64,000 nt of DNA from Bacteroidaceae bacterium (GTDB taxonomy: Bacteria > Bacteroidota > Bacteroidia > Bacteroidales > Bacteroidaceae), in NCBI GenBank assembly GCA_017645655.1, contig JAGCNZ010000014.1:1-64000 (forward strand), written 5' to 3'. The notes under the pieces were generated by a model, which was given only the letters and a program-made list of their open reading frames with translations, made no database searches and had not been told where the DNA came from. Position 1 is the first letter of the stretch. Every line of letters starts with the position of its first letter. The position numbers were made by a program, and so were the translations under genes. Shown one piece after another: positions 24,061 through 34,175 of this stretch.

Positions 24061-26379
24061 CTACGGCCTCAGCACCTTGTACGCTTTTCCATTGTCCCGA
24101 ATGATGTAGAGACGGGCTCCATCACCGTTCCGCTCCTGGGAAAGCGCATCAGACGGCACTTTCCGACCGCTGAGGTCATAGACAGAAAGGCCTCCGCCGG
24201 CAGTAGGCGAGACCTGTTGCGGCGTCCCGATTCCGGTCGGCACGGTGTACTCCTTAACATACACGGCTGCCCCCTTCAGTCCTCCACGAAGGTCGACGAC
24301 GACAGTCCAGCGAGTGCCATCACCCAACAAACGGCTGGACTGACGCTTGTAGATATGCCCGTCGGCGTGTCCCGAATAACCCTTGCCCAGGGCGAACAGG
24401 CTGCTGCCCAGGGTCCCGTCGTACACGAGGTAACGCTCCGCAGTGGTCTTGCCCGAGAACAACACCGAGAGGTCGCTCGTCAGGGAAAAGCCGAGACTGA
24501 GCGACTTGTCGTTTACCTGCTCGCCGACAGTAAAGGTGAATTGGAAGACGCTGTCTTGCATCTCGGCCATCGCAATGGCATTCTCGGGCAGCGTAGCCTG
24601 GCTCGGATAGTAGAAGACGCGCCCCACGCTGTTGGCCGGACCGCAGACGAACAGGGAAGCCTCCTCGTCGCTCTGCACCAGGGGATGTGCCAGCAAAGTA
24701 CGCGCCACCTTGTCAATCTCCACTACATACTTGCCGCTCATGGGCAGGAAGGTCAGCGAATGGTCGGCATCGTCGTACCAAAAGAAATCCGGAGCAACGT
24801 GCCACTGTTCCGGATTGTCAATGAAGTTCTGTGTAAGGCAAACCGATTGCTCCACATCTATCGTGCCACGATAACACCCCAACTGCTTCGTGGACAGCAG
24901 AGAATTGCTGCCTAATCGGACATCGTCCTCTGCCTCGCCGCCAAGCACGACCGTGACTATACTCTTGGCAGGCAGGGTGAAACGGGCATAAGGGGCTGAG
25001 CCGGCACCCATCGACATCTGCAAGCCGGAGCTTCCCTGGTTGATGAGTACGGCACCATAACTGCCGTCGGGATTCAGGAAAGCCACACAACTCACGTCCG
25101 AACCCACGCCAGCAATGCTGCTCTCAATGCGTTTGGCACCCGGCTGAGCTGCCAGGCTGGCATGCGCCATCACGAAGTAATGGGAATTGTAGCTGAGGGT
25201 GTGGTAGTCGTTTTGGTCGATATCCACGGCTCCGTAGCACGTTTGGCAACCACCGTCAAGGTTAGGTCCCATGTTGAGGTCCAGCATGAAATTCCAAACC
25301 ATCACAGCCTTGCTCTGCCGCGTGACGGTATTGTAGACCAGATTCATCATGTCGGCAAGCAGTCGCGACGAGAGGTTGCGGCCATCGTTCCACGTGCCGA
25401 TACTCGTCTCGGTGAAGATAATCTCCTTGTCCGGCGCTTTCTGATAAATGTCGTCGAGTTCCGTGACACTGCCCCCATAGTCGTGCCAAGCACTGCCCAC
25501 CACGAGGTCCTTGCCGTCCATATTGGGGTCGAGAGCATCGTAGAAGTTGATGGGATAGTCCTGCTGGTCAGAGATGTTGTCGTAGTTATAGTTATGGTCG
25601 AAGCAATATATCTTGGTGTGAATGCCAGCGTGGGCAAAGGCGGGAGCAAGTTTGTTGATGAATGCCGCCTCTTCCGACCAGGGCATATAGAGGCTGGCGC
25701 AGTTGCCGCGATTGAGAGGCTCGTTCTGCGGCGTGACAGCATAAATGGGAATTCCCTCGGCAGCAAAGGCCTGAACGAAGCGCACAAAGTACTGCGCATA
25801 GGTTTCATAATGGTCAGGATTGAGCGAACCACTCGTCCAGGAATCATAGGCAACACGATTCGACAGACTCTTCACCTTCATCCACTTGGGACAAGTCCAC
25901 GGCGAGCCGATAATCTTCAAGTCCGGATTGATGGCGAGAATCTCCTTGAGAATGGGGATGACATACTGCGTCTCGTCATTATGAAGACGGAAATTCTCCA
26001 GTCCCGGCGTGTCGCAAAGCGAATACTCGGTGCTCGAGAAGTCAGAGCAACCGATACTGATGCGGACATAACTGACGCCGTAACCCCTGGTACGGGAAAA
26101 GGTGCGAGTCAAGAAGGCACGTCTGTCGGCAGGAGCCATCTGCATGAGATTGTAGGAAGCGCTGTATGTGATGGCATACCCGAAACCGTCCATCTCCTGA
26201 TAGGTCGTGGCAGGTTGCAGCGTGACATGTCTCGAAAGCTTGGTGCGCAAGCTTTGTGCCGTCGAGTACTCCATTTTCTTATTGCCGTCGGCAGTCGTCG
26301 TGTAGATTCGCACCTGCTCGGCAAAAAGCGGGAACGAAAGGAAGCAAAGGAGAATGCTGGATAGGATGCGATGTGACAT
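24061..26379 (-). CDS. Secreted glycoside hydrolase family 30 (glucosylceramidase-type)
   Basis: 772 residues. Signal peptide to ~A20; GH30 TIM barrel ~50-420 with acid/base Glu220 in AVTPQNEP and nucleophile Glu324 in IIFTETSIG; KIIGSPWTCPKWMK is also typical. Family members hydrolyse beta-1,6-glucan, beta-glucosyl or beta-xylosyl substrates. A beta domain follows, then an extra C-terminal module and a last ~60 residues (GGLSVYDLSGRKVP ... KAYKVLRP) resembling a type IX secretion sorting tail, which implies export across the outer membrane. Starts 6 nt after the PD40 gene and is third in an operon with it and the DUF6057 gene. Confidence 0.9.
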   Translation of the reverse strand: MSHRILSSILLCFLSFPLFAEQVRIYTTTADGNKKMEYSTAQSLRTKLSRHVTLQPATTYQEMDGFGYAITYSASYNLMQMAPADRRAFLTRTFSRTRGYGVSYVRISIGCSDFSSTEYSLCDTPGLENFRLHNDETQYVIPILKEILAINPDLKIIGSPWTCPKWMKVKSLSNRVAYDSWTSGSLNPDHYETYAQYFVRFVQAFAAEGIPIYAVTPQNEPLNRGNCASLYMPWSEEAAFINKLAPAFAHAGIHTKIYCFDHNYNYDNISDQQDYPINFYDALDPNMDGKDLVVGSAWHDYGGSVTELDDIYQKAPDKEIIFTETSIGTWNDGRNLSSRLLADMMNLVYNTVTRQSKAVMVWNFMLDLNMGPNLDGGCQTCYGAVDIDQNDYHTLSYNSHYFVMAHASLAAQPGAKRIESSIAGVGSDVSCVAFLNPDGSYGAVLINQGSSGLQMSMGAGSAPYARFTLPAKSIVTVVLGGEAEDDVRLGSNSLLSTKQLGCYRGTIDVEQSVCLTQNFIDNPEQWHVAPDFFWYDDADHSLTFLPMSGKYVVEIDKVARTLLAHPLVQSDEEASLFVCGPANSVGRVFYYPSQATLPENAIAMAEMQDSVFQFTFTVGEQVNDKSLSLGFSLTSDLSVLFSGKTTAERYLVYDGTLGSSLFALGKGYSGHADGHIYKRQSSRLLGDGTRWTVVVDLRGGLKGAAVYVKEYTVPTGIGTPQQVSPTAGGGLSVYDLSGRKVPSDALSQERNGDGARLYIIRDNGKAYKVLRP

Positions 26380-26385
26380 GATGAG

Positions 26386-28011
26386 TTATTCTGTTTTTTT
26401 AGGGCTGGCTCCTGTCGTACCGTCAACAGGCTTCTTTGGTGACGCGCCACTTGTGGCATCGACATCCACAATGGCTGACGGGTTGACTTTGTAGGTTGCA
26501 TTCTCCGCCTCGGTGTCATAAATGCATTGACGCAACTCTTGCATAGAGATGCCGACGGCATCCTTGCTCAGCTCCGGCACGTTGTAACTCTTCAGCAGGA
26601 GAACGTTCCATTCAGGATCTTCCTGTGGAATGACAAACGGCTTATGCGCCTTGCCGTCCTTGTCAAAGTAGGCGAGGAAGAGACGAGTATAGTTCGCATC
26701 CATACGCCGACTGCTGAATGCAAACCAACGACTGTTGCTGCTCCAGGAATGGAAGCTGTCCACATCGGGTGAGTTCGCCTCGCTTAGAGGGTAGCAGTCG
26801 CCAGTCTGGATGTCTTTCACCCACAGGTCGCTCGACGTGTGCCAAATGTGGAACTGTCCATAATTGCCTTTCGTGTAGAGAATGTAACGACCGTCCGGCG
26901 ACACACGCGGCACGGAGATACTCTTGTCCTCGGCAACCGCGTCGACCTCCATCACTGGCCTGCCAAATCTGCGCGACTTGGGGTCGAAGGAAATGGACAT
27001 GAGGTTGTAGCGGATGCTGTCGAACTTCATGAGGAGTTGCTGCGTGTATGTACTGTCGGGCAGGGACGTGTCGAGCAGGTAATTGCGCTTGGCCGTGCAA
27101 TAATACAACGTGCGTCCGTCGGGGCTCCAACACGGGAAGGTCTCGAGGTCGTCACTGGTTCTGATGATGTGACTCACCTCGTTCTTAGTGACGTCATAAA
27201 GCAGGAGGTCGCTCTTCTCGTCGAGGACTTCTATCTTTTCTGGGTAGTAGAGATGGAAGGCCTGGCCTGTCTTGTTGGTCGAGAAAGCGACGAGGTTCTC
27301 GGTTGGGTGCCACGATGGGTAGACTCCGCTCGTGATGATTGTGCTGTCTTTAAGCTGGATTTTGTGTGCTTTGCCGTTCTGGACGATGATGGTTCCGCCG
27401 TGATTGGCACGCACATGGAACAGCATGCTTTCGGTACTGCCGCTTCGGAAGTTGTGGCAGTTGATGCAGTGATTCTCTCCGTCACTGTACTGACGATTGT
27501 TTTCGTAGACTGGCACCTCGTCGAACGTCGTGAGGTTGCGCTGGTAGATGCCCAACTGGCGATAGAGCTCGTAGCCTGGCTCGATGAGTCGGTAGCTGAT
27601 GAATGCGTCTATGGGTTCCTCGGCAACGCTGAACTTATAGGGTATGAAGTGCACCCAGCCGTCTGGTCGTTTGGCATAGATATCGACGGAGATGTCGCTG
27701 CCCTTGCTTGCTGTGAGGAGTGCTCGCCACTGTGTGGAGTCCATCTGCACCGTGCCGTTCTTGGCAGCGGCCGCCAGGAGTTCTTGTCCGCCTCCGCGGA
27801 GCTGTGCCACGTATGCTGTGGCTGCTGAGTCGCGACAGATGAAGTTGAGTGGCGCGATGTTGGGTGGCACAACGACTTCCTTGTAGTCGGGATAGATGTC
27901 GACCTCAGTTTTGGTTTCCGCAAACTGGCTTGGCACTTTGGCTTTTGGCTGGCAGCCGACGATGATGAGCAGTGCGAAGTATGCTATTATATATAATGTA
28001 TGTTGCCTCAT
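26386..28011 (-). CDS. PD40/TolB-like lipoprotein with a CxxCH motif
   Basis: 541 residues. Lipoprotein signal (LLIIVGC, Cys20). A heme-binding-type CINCH motif at residues 182-186 (Cys182, Cys185, His186), then a beta-propeller with WD40-like/PD40 repeats (GVYPSWHPTENLVAFSTNKT, FPCWSPDGRTLYYCTAK, PRVSPDGRYILYTKGNYGQF, SWSSNSRWFAFSSRRMD). Bacteroidales carry such proteins next to DUF6057 genes, as here (17-nt gap). Whether a heme is attached is not known; a single CxxCH in an exported protein makes it possible. Role unclear, perhaps envelope sensing or electron transfer. Confidence 0.82.
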   Translation of the reverse strand: MRQHTLYIIAYFALLIIVGCQPKAKVPSQFAETKTEVDIYPDYKEVVVPPNIAPLNFICRDSAATAYVAQLRGGGQELLAAAAKNGTVQMDSTQWRALLTASKGSDISVDIYAKRPDGWVHFIPYKFSVAEEPIDAFISYRLIEPGYELYRQLGIYQRNLTTFDEVPVYENNRQYSDGENHCINCHNFRSGSTESMLFHVRANHGGTIIVQNGKAHKIQLKDSTIITSGVYPSWHPTENLVAFSTNKTGQAFHLYYPEKIEVLDEKSDLLLYDVTKNEVSHIIRTSDDLETFPCWSPDGRTLYYCTAKRNYLLDTSLPDSTYTQQLLMKFDSIRYNLMSISFDPKSRRFGRPVMEVDAVAEDKSISVPRVSPDGRYILYTKGNYGQFHIWHTSSDLWVKDIQTGDCYPLSEANSPDVDSFHSWSSNSRWFAFSSRRMDANYTRLFLAYFDKDGKAHKPFVIPQEDPEWNVLLLKSYNVPELSKDAVGISMQELRQCIYDTEAENATYKVNPSAIVDVDATSGASPKKPVDGTTGASPKKTE

Positions 28012-28028
28012 AACTGTGGAATGTGAAC

Positions 28029-29681
28029 TTAGTTGACGCCTGAATTGCTGGATGACAGGCTGGTGTAGCCCTTCTTGGTGGCTTTGAGGTTGCCGAAGAA
28101 ATAGTAGTACGGATAGTATCCTTTGTACTTAGGGAAGAGCTCGTAGGCATGTCCGGGACGGTCCTTCATGTATGGTTGTGTGGCTTGCAGGAAGGATTGC
28201 AGCTGCGGCTGGCGATAGTTGAAGCCTGAGAAATGCTGCATGAGTCCCGGATTTTTGTTTTCTGCGAGCATGATGCCGTCCATGATGATGCTTGGCGGGG
28301 TTGTGCCCACAAGGGGTTCCAGGCGCTCTACGAACTGCGGCATGAGTTTCGTGTAGAGGCACACGCACAGGCTGTTGATGAGTGCATTGCGGCTGCGTCC
28401 CTCGACGAGCATAAGGTTGTAGCCCATGAAGAGTGGTTGCTGATACTGATTCTCGAAGCTGTCGTGGATGGGTTCGGTCAGGCGGATGAGTGCCATCTCA
28501 CGGTCGGCTTCTATCAGGTCGTTGCGTCGCACCATTGGGCCATACTTCTTGACGAATGCTCCTTCGAATGGCACACGGCGGAGGAGGGCAAGATATTTCT
28601 CGGCGAGCGCCCATTCGTTGCGCATCAGGGCACACTTGACTTGCAGTTTCAGGAGGCGACTTGTGGGGCCGCCCATCACCATCTGCTCCATGCAGGCATG
28701 TTGCGAGGATTCGAGGAAGCCGCCATAGTAGTTGCCTTCGGGCACATAGAGGATGCTTGCATTGTTGTGCTCTCCGTCTACACCATGGACGTGGAGGGAA
28801 TCGTAGTCAAGCCTGATGTCGTACAGGCGCTCGCCCACCTGGTCTGTCTGCACGAGTGCGATGGCGTAGGCGCATGCCATCGGGCGGTTGCTCATAGTGG
28901 CATTTGCCCGTGCCAGCTTTTGAATGCCGACCCAGTCCTGCTTGTACTCCATGTCCATGAGGCGGCAGATGACGCGTACATACGGGCGCTGCCACTGGTC
29001 GAAACCGATGATGGCTGCCATCGCGGCGACGATGACGAGCAGTTGCAGGCGGTTCTGCCATGGTGTCTCGTCTTGAGGAACACGAATGAAGGCGGGTGCC
29101 GGTTTCTTGCTAAAGCTGCGAATGATGACAGCCCAGATGCAGAGCACGTCCAGCGCGAGGAGGGGTATGCCGAAGATGAAGCCGGTGCGTGCCTCGACGA
29201 AGATGTCGAGACCGTGCCACGTGACGACGGCCATGTAGAAGAGCGCCGGCAGGTACTGGATGGCTCGCCATGCCGGACGGAGCCTCATGCAGTAGCCCGT
29301 CAGCCAGCTGCCGGCGGTAAGAATCAGCGCCATGAACAGTCCGCCCAGCCACGGGTACTGATAGAGTTGCAGCATCGCCCTGCCGATATAGCGGAGGAAG
29401 CCGTAGGGCTGGGACAGGACGAACTCCATGATGCGGAGGTCTGCCACCCAGAAGCTGTATTCGCGGCTGACGTGGAAGACGCTGCCATAGTACCATGCTG
29501 CCCAGAGCCAAGTCAGGGCAAAGAAGACGACGTGTACCGGCACCTTCGCCGCAGCAAGCCGCAAGCCGGAGCCCGATGCCTTGGGATGCCCTTCAGCACC
29601 TGCCCTCCGGTTTCGCCTTTGCGGAGAAACAGCCGGTTTCTGCACATCTTTACGAGGTTGTGGAGATGGTTTCTTGCTCAT
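28029..29681 (-). CDS. DUF6057-like multi-spanning membrane protein
   Basis: 550 residues counted from the ATG at 29681 (MSKKPSPQPRKDVQKP); the open frame extends 24 codons further but runs into array F, so I prefer the internal start. A basic, proline-rich N-terminus (~1-40) is followed by five to seven membrane helices (VVFFALTWLWAAWYY, WLGGLFMALILTAGSWL, GIPLLALDVLCIWAVII, LLVIVAAMAAIIGF) and a ~300-residue soluble C-terminal part rich in helices (LLKLQVKCALMRNEWALAEK), TPR-like in appearance. Ends SSSNSGVN. No catalytic motif. First gene of the operon with the PD40 lipoprotein and GH30 hydrolase. Confidence 0.78.
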   Translation of the reverse strand: MSKKPSPQPRKDVQKPAVSPQRRNRRAGAEGHPKASGSGLRLAAAKVPVHVVFFALTWLWAAWYYGSVFHVSREYSFWVADLRIMEFVLSQPYGFLRYIGRAMLQLYQYPWLGGLFMALILTAGSWLTGYCMRLRPAWRAIQYLPALFYMAVVTWHGLDIFVEARTGFIFGIPLLALDVLCIWAVIIRSFSKKPAPAFIRVPQDETPWQNRLQLLVIVAAMAAIIGFDQWQRPYVRVICRLMDMEYKQDWVGIQKLARANATMSNRPMACAYAIALVQTDQVGERLYDIRLDYDSLHVHGVDGEHNNASILYVPEGNYYGGFLESSQHACMEQMVMGGPTSRLLKLQVKCALMRNEWALAEKYLALLRRVPFEGAFVKKYGPMVRRNDLIEADREMALIRLTEPIHDSFENQYQQPLFMGYNLMLVEGRSRNALINSLCVCLYTKLMPQFVERLEPLVGTTPPSIIMDGIMLAENKNPGLMQHFSGFNYRQPQLQSFLQATQPYMKDRPGHAYELFPKYKGYYPYYYFFGNLKATKKGYTSLSSSNSGVN

Positions 29682-29729
29682 TATTTCATTCAGTTTCGAT
29701 ATCCTTTTCAGGGTGCGCTGACAAGCGCG

Positions 29730-29866
29730 ACGTGGGGTGATGCAAAACATCACGTGGGTTGATTGAAATTATCACGTGGGTAAAATGAAATTATTACGTG
29801 GAATATTTAAAATATCACGTGGGTAAAATGAAATTATTACGTGGGTCATTCGAAATCATCACCTGC
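29730..29866. repeat. 22-nt ACGTG array F (reverse orientation)
   Basis: Units at 29730, 29752, 29774, 29796, 29817, 29839 and 29861 (ACCTG): steps 22, 22, 22, 21, 22, 22, the longest array. Filler reads CACGTGGGTAAAATGAAATT on the plus strand, the reverse complement of arrays C, E and H. Lies between the M60 gene's end and the DUF6057 gene's start (both minus strand). Confidence 0.92.
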
Positions 29867-29885
29867 GACGTCTGCATTCTTGCCA

Positions 29886-32800
29886 CTATTTCACGAGCAT
29901 CTTCTTGCCGCCCACGATGTAGAGACCCTTTGCGGGCTTGCTCACACGCTGGCCTGCGACGTTGTAGATGCCGCCGGCATTTCGCTTGTCAGACTTTCCT
30001 TGAACCGCCTCGATGCCGTTGGGGTCATCCCAGACATAGGTGAAGGGGGAGATTCCCTCGGCGAAGACTAACGACGTACCATTGTATATGTAGCCGCTCT
30101 CCGTTTCGCAGAAGGTGCCGGCGAGTATGGTCCTGCCATTCTCGGCGATGCTGACTGCGTCCTGGAAAACGACCGGTTGGCCTGCCAGGAACGTCTCGGG
30201 AGTGACGTCGACTATGCAGCCATCCGTCAGAATGCCGGTGCCCGCCCAAGTGTCGAACGGCAAGCGGAGAGCCTGAACGCCCTCGCCGCTCTTGGTGAAC
30301 GTGAGGCTCGTGGCTGTGAAGTCCATCGGATTGAAGAACTTCCTGTCGCCATCGATGACAATCGACTGGGCAACACTGTCGGGACCAACCACGTTGACGT
30401 ATGCCAGAAGCTCCTCCGTTGGCATTCTCTTAGAGGTCTGACCGGGCTTGACGATAGCGATGGAGTTGACCGGAAGCGGGCTGATCTCGCTCTTGCCCGC
30501 AGTGCCCGTGCCGTAGTAATACACCACGTGAGGCGTCGGATCACCCTCGTAGTACACCGTCATCTCGCCACGATAGAGCGCCGAACCATAGGGAACAAGC
30601 ACCTCATAGCCGTTCGCCTCGCAAGCATATATCTTAAAGCCACCCTGCACCTTCGCCTGAACATTCGTCGGGAAAGAGAAACTGTTCTTGTTCGACAAGT
30701 AAACCAAGTTGCCGTCATTGTCGTAAACCTTGTATCCAATGGCTCCCGAACCCATTACCTTGTAGGTAGTCTTGCCGCTGCTGGTGCTCGTGGTGTAGTA
30801 GTAACCATTCGTCTGGTACTCGTCCACAAAGTCACTCCACTGCCCGACATCAGCATAGCCGATAGCCACCTCACCGTCGTCGTACGCCACACGGTTGGAA
30901 CCTTTGGGCTTACCCTCCAGCGGACCGTCGAAGATGGCAGGCGACGGCTTGATGCGGTCGTCGATAAAGCAGATGCTCGGGGCTTTCGGATACTGATGCA
31001 TATAAGCCTTCGCCTCGTCGATGTCCTGCTGAGTAGTGGTCACCCAATACTCGCCGTAGTCGCCCACAAAGTACTTGTCGTAAGGAACAAACATGCCGTT
31101 CACCTCGAAGAGCTCGCTCAAGTCAAGCTGAGCAGCATCGCACATCTTCTTCGCCATATGCAGATAGTCGGTCTTGCCATAAGTGATTCTGCCACCCACG
31201 ACACCCTCAGCATTCTCCAGACTAGCATCGTATGGGCCTGTACGCTTCTGTATGGGATCCTGACGCAGCATCTTAAAAAGCGTAGGATAAAAGGCAGGGT
31301 TGTGTCCCTGAACGTGGAAGTAAAGGTAAAGCTGGAAGTAGAAACGAGTCTGCTCCCATATGTCCATGCCAAACCATCCCTTGCCCTGAGCAAAGTCCTC
31401 AAGCGTCTTGGTAACCGTAGTGCCACGCGTCGTCGTCACACCTTGCAGGAAGACATTGGCGTTGGAGAACAGGTTGTTGCTCACCTCGGTAGCCCCCACG
31501 ATGTTGAAGCATGCCTGATGGTTGTGCCCAATCTCGTGCGAAGGACCCCATATGGCACCCCCGCTCGACGTCATCGTATTGTAGTTCATCACGGTGGAAA
31601 TGGTGCCGTCACTATAGTAGGTGCCGTACGTCGTAGAATACATGTAGCCGTGATTGACGGAAAAGGCATTCCAAATATTGCGGAAACGCCCCTGCAAGTC
31701 CTCCTTGAACCCCATGAGGTCTTCCTCCAGGTCAACGAAGTTGCTCCACACACGCAGCAGACCTTCCACCTCTCCTGTCTTGCCGATGGCACTCTTCACC
31801 AGGTTGGTAAGCATTGCAAAGACAACGCGCTCGCACTTTAGGTTGACGGTGTTGCTCTTGTTGAGCAGCTTCTCATAGAGGAGCGTCCAGTCCTGATTGG
31901 TCATGCCGCGAGTATAGTCGAAGTAGCCTTGCAGCTGTCCGCCCTCGATATGTATCTTAGCCGCAGGATAGTCGGCAAGGTACTTCTCAGGGTCATTGAG
32001 CTGATAGAAGATGTACAGCGTGCTTGGCTGACTCATTAGCACAGCATTGAGACCAGCATGAAGATTTGTCGTTGTCCCAGTAGGATGGTCGCCCGGGCTT
32101 TCGGTGTCAATCACGACCTCAGCCTGCAAAGTGCAGTCTGCGTTGGGCTCCTCGTCTACATAAATATAGATTATGTCCCCGGTGTCTCCCACGATGCCCG
32201 TCGGCCCTGAGAGTTTACCGAAAGCATTGCTCATGCCGGCATATTCGTTCCACGACATCTTCTGGTTGTTACTGTAGACAAAGTAATCGTCTCGAACGCG
32301 GAAGAACTTTTCGAAGCCTTCCCTCGTGTAGCCCGTCGAGGCAGTAAAGCTTTCCCACGTGTCGTTCTTAACCTTCAGGACCATCGCCTTCATGTTGTCA
32401 TTCAAGGCAGCAAAGTCGGCGTTCCCGGCCAAGGCCTCATCCGTGAGAGCCTGTATCTCGTCCTTGAGCACAGTGCATGCCTTGTCCTGGAACAGGTTGG
32501 CGAGAGCAGCCTTATATGTGTTGAGGTTCTGCATCAAGTCGTTATATGCAGTGAGCTTGGAGCGCTCTTCAGCAATGAAGCCTTCGTCGAGCTCTGCTTC
32601 CTCGAATCCCCACACACTATTTTCGTTGTTGGTGTACCAACCTACGACACTGTTGCCTGCGTCGCAATGCAAGCCAACGTTATTAGCGTCGACGATGTAA
32701 TAAGTCACAGTTGTTGCGTCGGCAGTGCGCTGGAGCGTGAAGCCCTTAGACGGTTTGTTCAGTTGCGTGCGGTACGGCGTGCTGTATGCGCCGTTCTGCA

Positions 32801-34028
32801 AGGTGACATAACGTTGCGTGCACATGTTCTGCAAGATGCTCGTGCTGCCTGTTCCTGCGACGAGAGTCCAGTACTGAGCAAGCTTGCCGGCATCTTTTCC
32901 TTCACATGAGATGATGTTTGAGGCGAAGTTCTCGGTGATGTAGTTCGACTTGTTGACGTTCTTGATGCGATAGTACTTGCCGACAACCGGCTCGCTCAAT
33001 CCGCTTAAGGCAAACAGGTTGTCCTCCACCTCCTGCAATGTGTAGTTCTCTGCCAGGGTGATGCTCCAATCGGAACCTTGGTCGCCTTGACACGCCCACT
33101 TGTACAGGGTTGTGCCGTCGCCGTTGAGGTTCAGACACACATTGCCCGAGAAGCTTTCATTCTCGGAGAGATTGATGAAGGCATCGTTGGTACCGTTGTT
33201 GGGGCTGAACTGAATGTAGATTGTGTTGGCGGTGGCAGATGGCGAGCGGAAGTTGTCGTCATCGTTCAGGTATCGACCCGTGCTTGCATTGCGAAGCGTG
33301 TAGCCGTTGCCAGCCTTCGTGATGAGCCAAACCTGTGCCAGGGTATTGTCGTTCTTGGCAGCGCCCTCAGTGTTGGTACCGTTGTCAGCGAGGCGCACGT
33401 TGGTACTGCGGCGGCTTGTGAGGCGAACGATGTTCTTGCTGCTGAGCACATAATTGACGTATGCTCTGCCGGTGAGGTTGCCTAAGTCGGAGAACGTGAT
33501 GGTTCGGAAAGCCCAGTCACGGTCGCCTCCTTGACTGCCGACACCCGATGCACCAATCAACGAACCGTTGTTGTTCTGCAGATAATAGCGGTCCATGCTG
33601 CGCAACGACCAGTGCCCTGCCGCGTCGAACTGCGCGATGGTGTAGAAATACTTGTCTGCCACGGTGGCATTGGTGCCGTTGTTCTTGCTTGGAGTCACGT
33701 TGCAGTAGTAGTTGCCCAGGCCCGACTTGAGGAAGTACTGGCCGTCCGTCCCCGTCTCTTCGAGCTGGACGAGATAGCCGAGGCTGGACTCTGCATCTGC
33801 TCCGTTGGGAGTAGATGTTGAGACGCCGAGCGTATTGCCTTCGCCCTCGAGGGTGAAAGCGGTGGTCGATGCGTTGTAGAGGACATACCACTGCCCCGTC
33901 TGGAGTGTGGTGGCAGCGCTGCCCACATTGATGATTTTACCTGCGAATTCGCTTGTCTGTGCCCAGGCGGAAGTAGTGCCGAGCAGTGCGATAAGTGACG
34001 CTAAAAGCAATCTGATCTGGTTTCTCAT
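29886..34028 (-). CDS. Secreted M60-family metallopeptidase (mucinase type)
   Basis: 1380 residues. Signal peptide MRNQIRLLLASLIALLGTTS ... AWAQ. The zinc motif GPSHEIGHNHQ at ~residues 828-838 (HExxH) is that of the M60/enhancin-like peptidases, which cleave mucins and other O-glycoproteins; the domain lies at ~560-960 (FDYTRGMTNQDWTLLYEKLL, FYFQLYLYFHVQGHNPAFYP). The N-terminal ~450 residues hold two or more related beta modules (YVLSSKNIVRLTSRRSTNVR, YYRIKNVNKSNYITENFA), probably carbohydrate-binding. The C-terminus GIYNVAGQRVSKPAKGLYIV plus GGKKMLVK is a type IX secretion sorting tail. TATCTTTGT lies upstream. A likely host-glycoprotein-degrading surface enzyme. Confidence 0.92.
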   Translation of the reverse strand: MRNQIRLLLASLIALLGTTSAWAQTSEFAGKIINVGSAATTLQTGQWYVLYNASTTAFTLEGEGNTLGVSTSTPNGADAESSLGYLVQLEETGTDGQYFLKSGLGNYYCNVTPSKNNGTNATVADKYFYTIAQFDAAGHWSLRSMDRYYLQNNNGSLIGASGVGSQGGDRDWAFRTITFSDLGNLTGRAYVNYVLSSKNIVRLTSRRSTNVRLADNGTNTEGAAKNDNTLAQVWLITKAGNGYTLRNASTGRYLNDDDNFRSPSATANTIYIQFSPNNGTNDAFINLSENESFSGNVCLNLNGDGTTLYKWACQGDQGSDWSITLAENYTLQEVEDNLFALSGLSEPVVGKYYRIKNVNKSNYITENFASNIISCEGKDAGKLAQYWTLVAGTGSTSILQNMCTQRYVTLQNGAYSTPYRTQLNKPSKGFTLQRTADATTVTYYIVDANNVGLHCDAGNSVVGWYTNNENSVWGFEEAELDEGFIAEERSKLTAYNDLMQNLNTYKAALANLFQDKACTVLKDEIQALTDEALAGNADFAALNDNMKAMVLKVKNDTWESFTASTGYTREGFEKFFRVRDDYFVYSNNQKMSWNEYAGMSNAFGKLSGPTGIVGDTGDIIYIYVDEEPNADCTLQAEVVIDTESPGDHPTGTTTNLHAGLNAVLMSQPSTLYIFYQLNDPEKYLADYPAAKIHIEGGQLQGYFDYTRGMTNQDWTLLYEKLLNKSNTVNLKCERVVFAMLTNLVKSAIGKTGEVEGLLRVWSNFVDLEEDLMGFKEDLQGRFRNIWNAFSVNHGYMYSTTYGTYYSDGTISTVMNYNTMTSSGGAIWGPSHEIGHNHQACFNIVGATEVSNNLFSNANVFLQGVTTTRGTTVTKTLEDFAQGKGWFGMDIWEQTRFYFQLYLYFHVQGHNPAFYPTLFKMLRQDPIQKRTGPYDASLENAEGVVGGRITYGKTDYLHMAKKMCDAAQLDLSELFEVNGMFVPYDKYFVGDYGEYWVTTTQQDIDEAKAYMHQYPKAPSICFIDDRIKPSPAIFDGPLEGKPKGSNRVAYDDGEVAIGYADVGQWSDFVDEYQTNGYYYTTSTSSGKTTYKVMGSGAIGYKVYDNDGNLVYLSNKNSFSFPTNVQAKVQGGFKIYACEANGYEVLVPYGSALYRGEMTVYYEGDPTPHVVYYYGTGTAGKSEISPLPVNSIAIVKPGQTSKRMPTEELLAYVNVVGPDSVAQSIVIDGDRKFFNPMDFTATSLTFTKSGEGVQALRLPFDTWAGTGILTDGCIVDVTPETFLAGQPVVFQDAVSIAENGRTILAGTFCETESGYIYNGTSLVFAEGISPFTYVWDDPNGIEAVQGKSDKRNAGGIYNVAGQRVSKPAKGLYIVGGKKMLVK

Positions 34029-34066
34029 AATATGTTAGATTTAGTTTAATGCAAGCATATTTGGGT

Positions 34067-34075
34067 ACAAAGATA
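34067..34075 (-). promoter_or_regulatory. -7 box for the M60 peptidase gene
   Basis: Minus-strand TATCTTTGT, 39 nt before the ATG. Confidence 0.55.
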
Positions 34076-34175
34076 ATAAAAAATGTTCATGCGCGCGAAG
34101 AAATTCCACTTTTTTTCGCGCTACATGCCCGAAAAGGCACAAATCGCTCTCCTGCGCGACGAATCGCGCGGGCTT

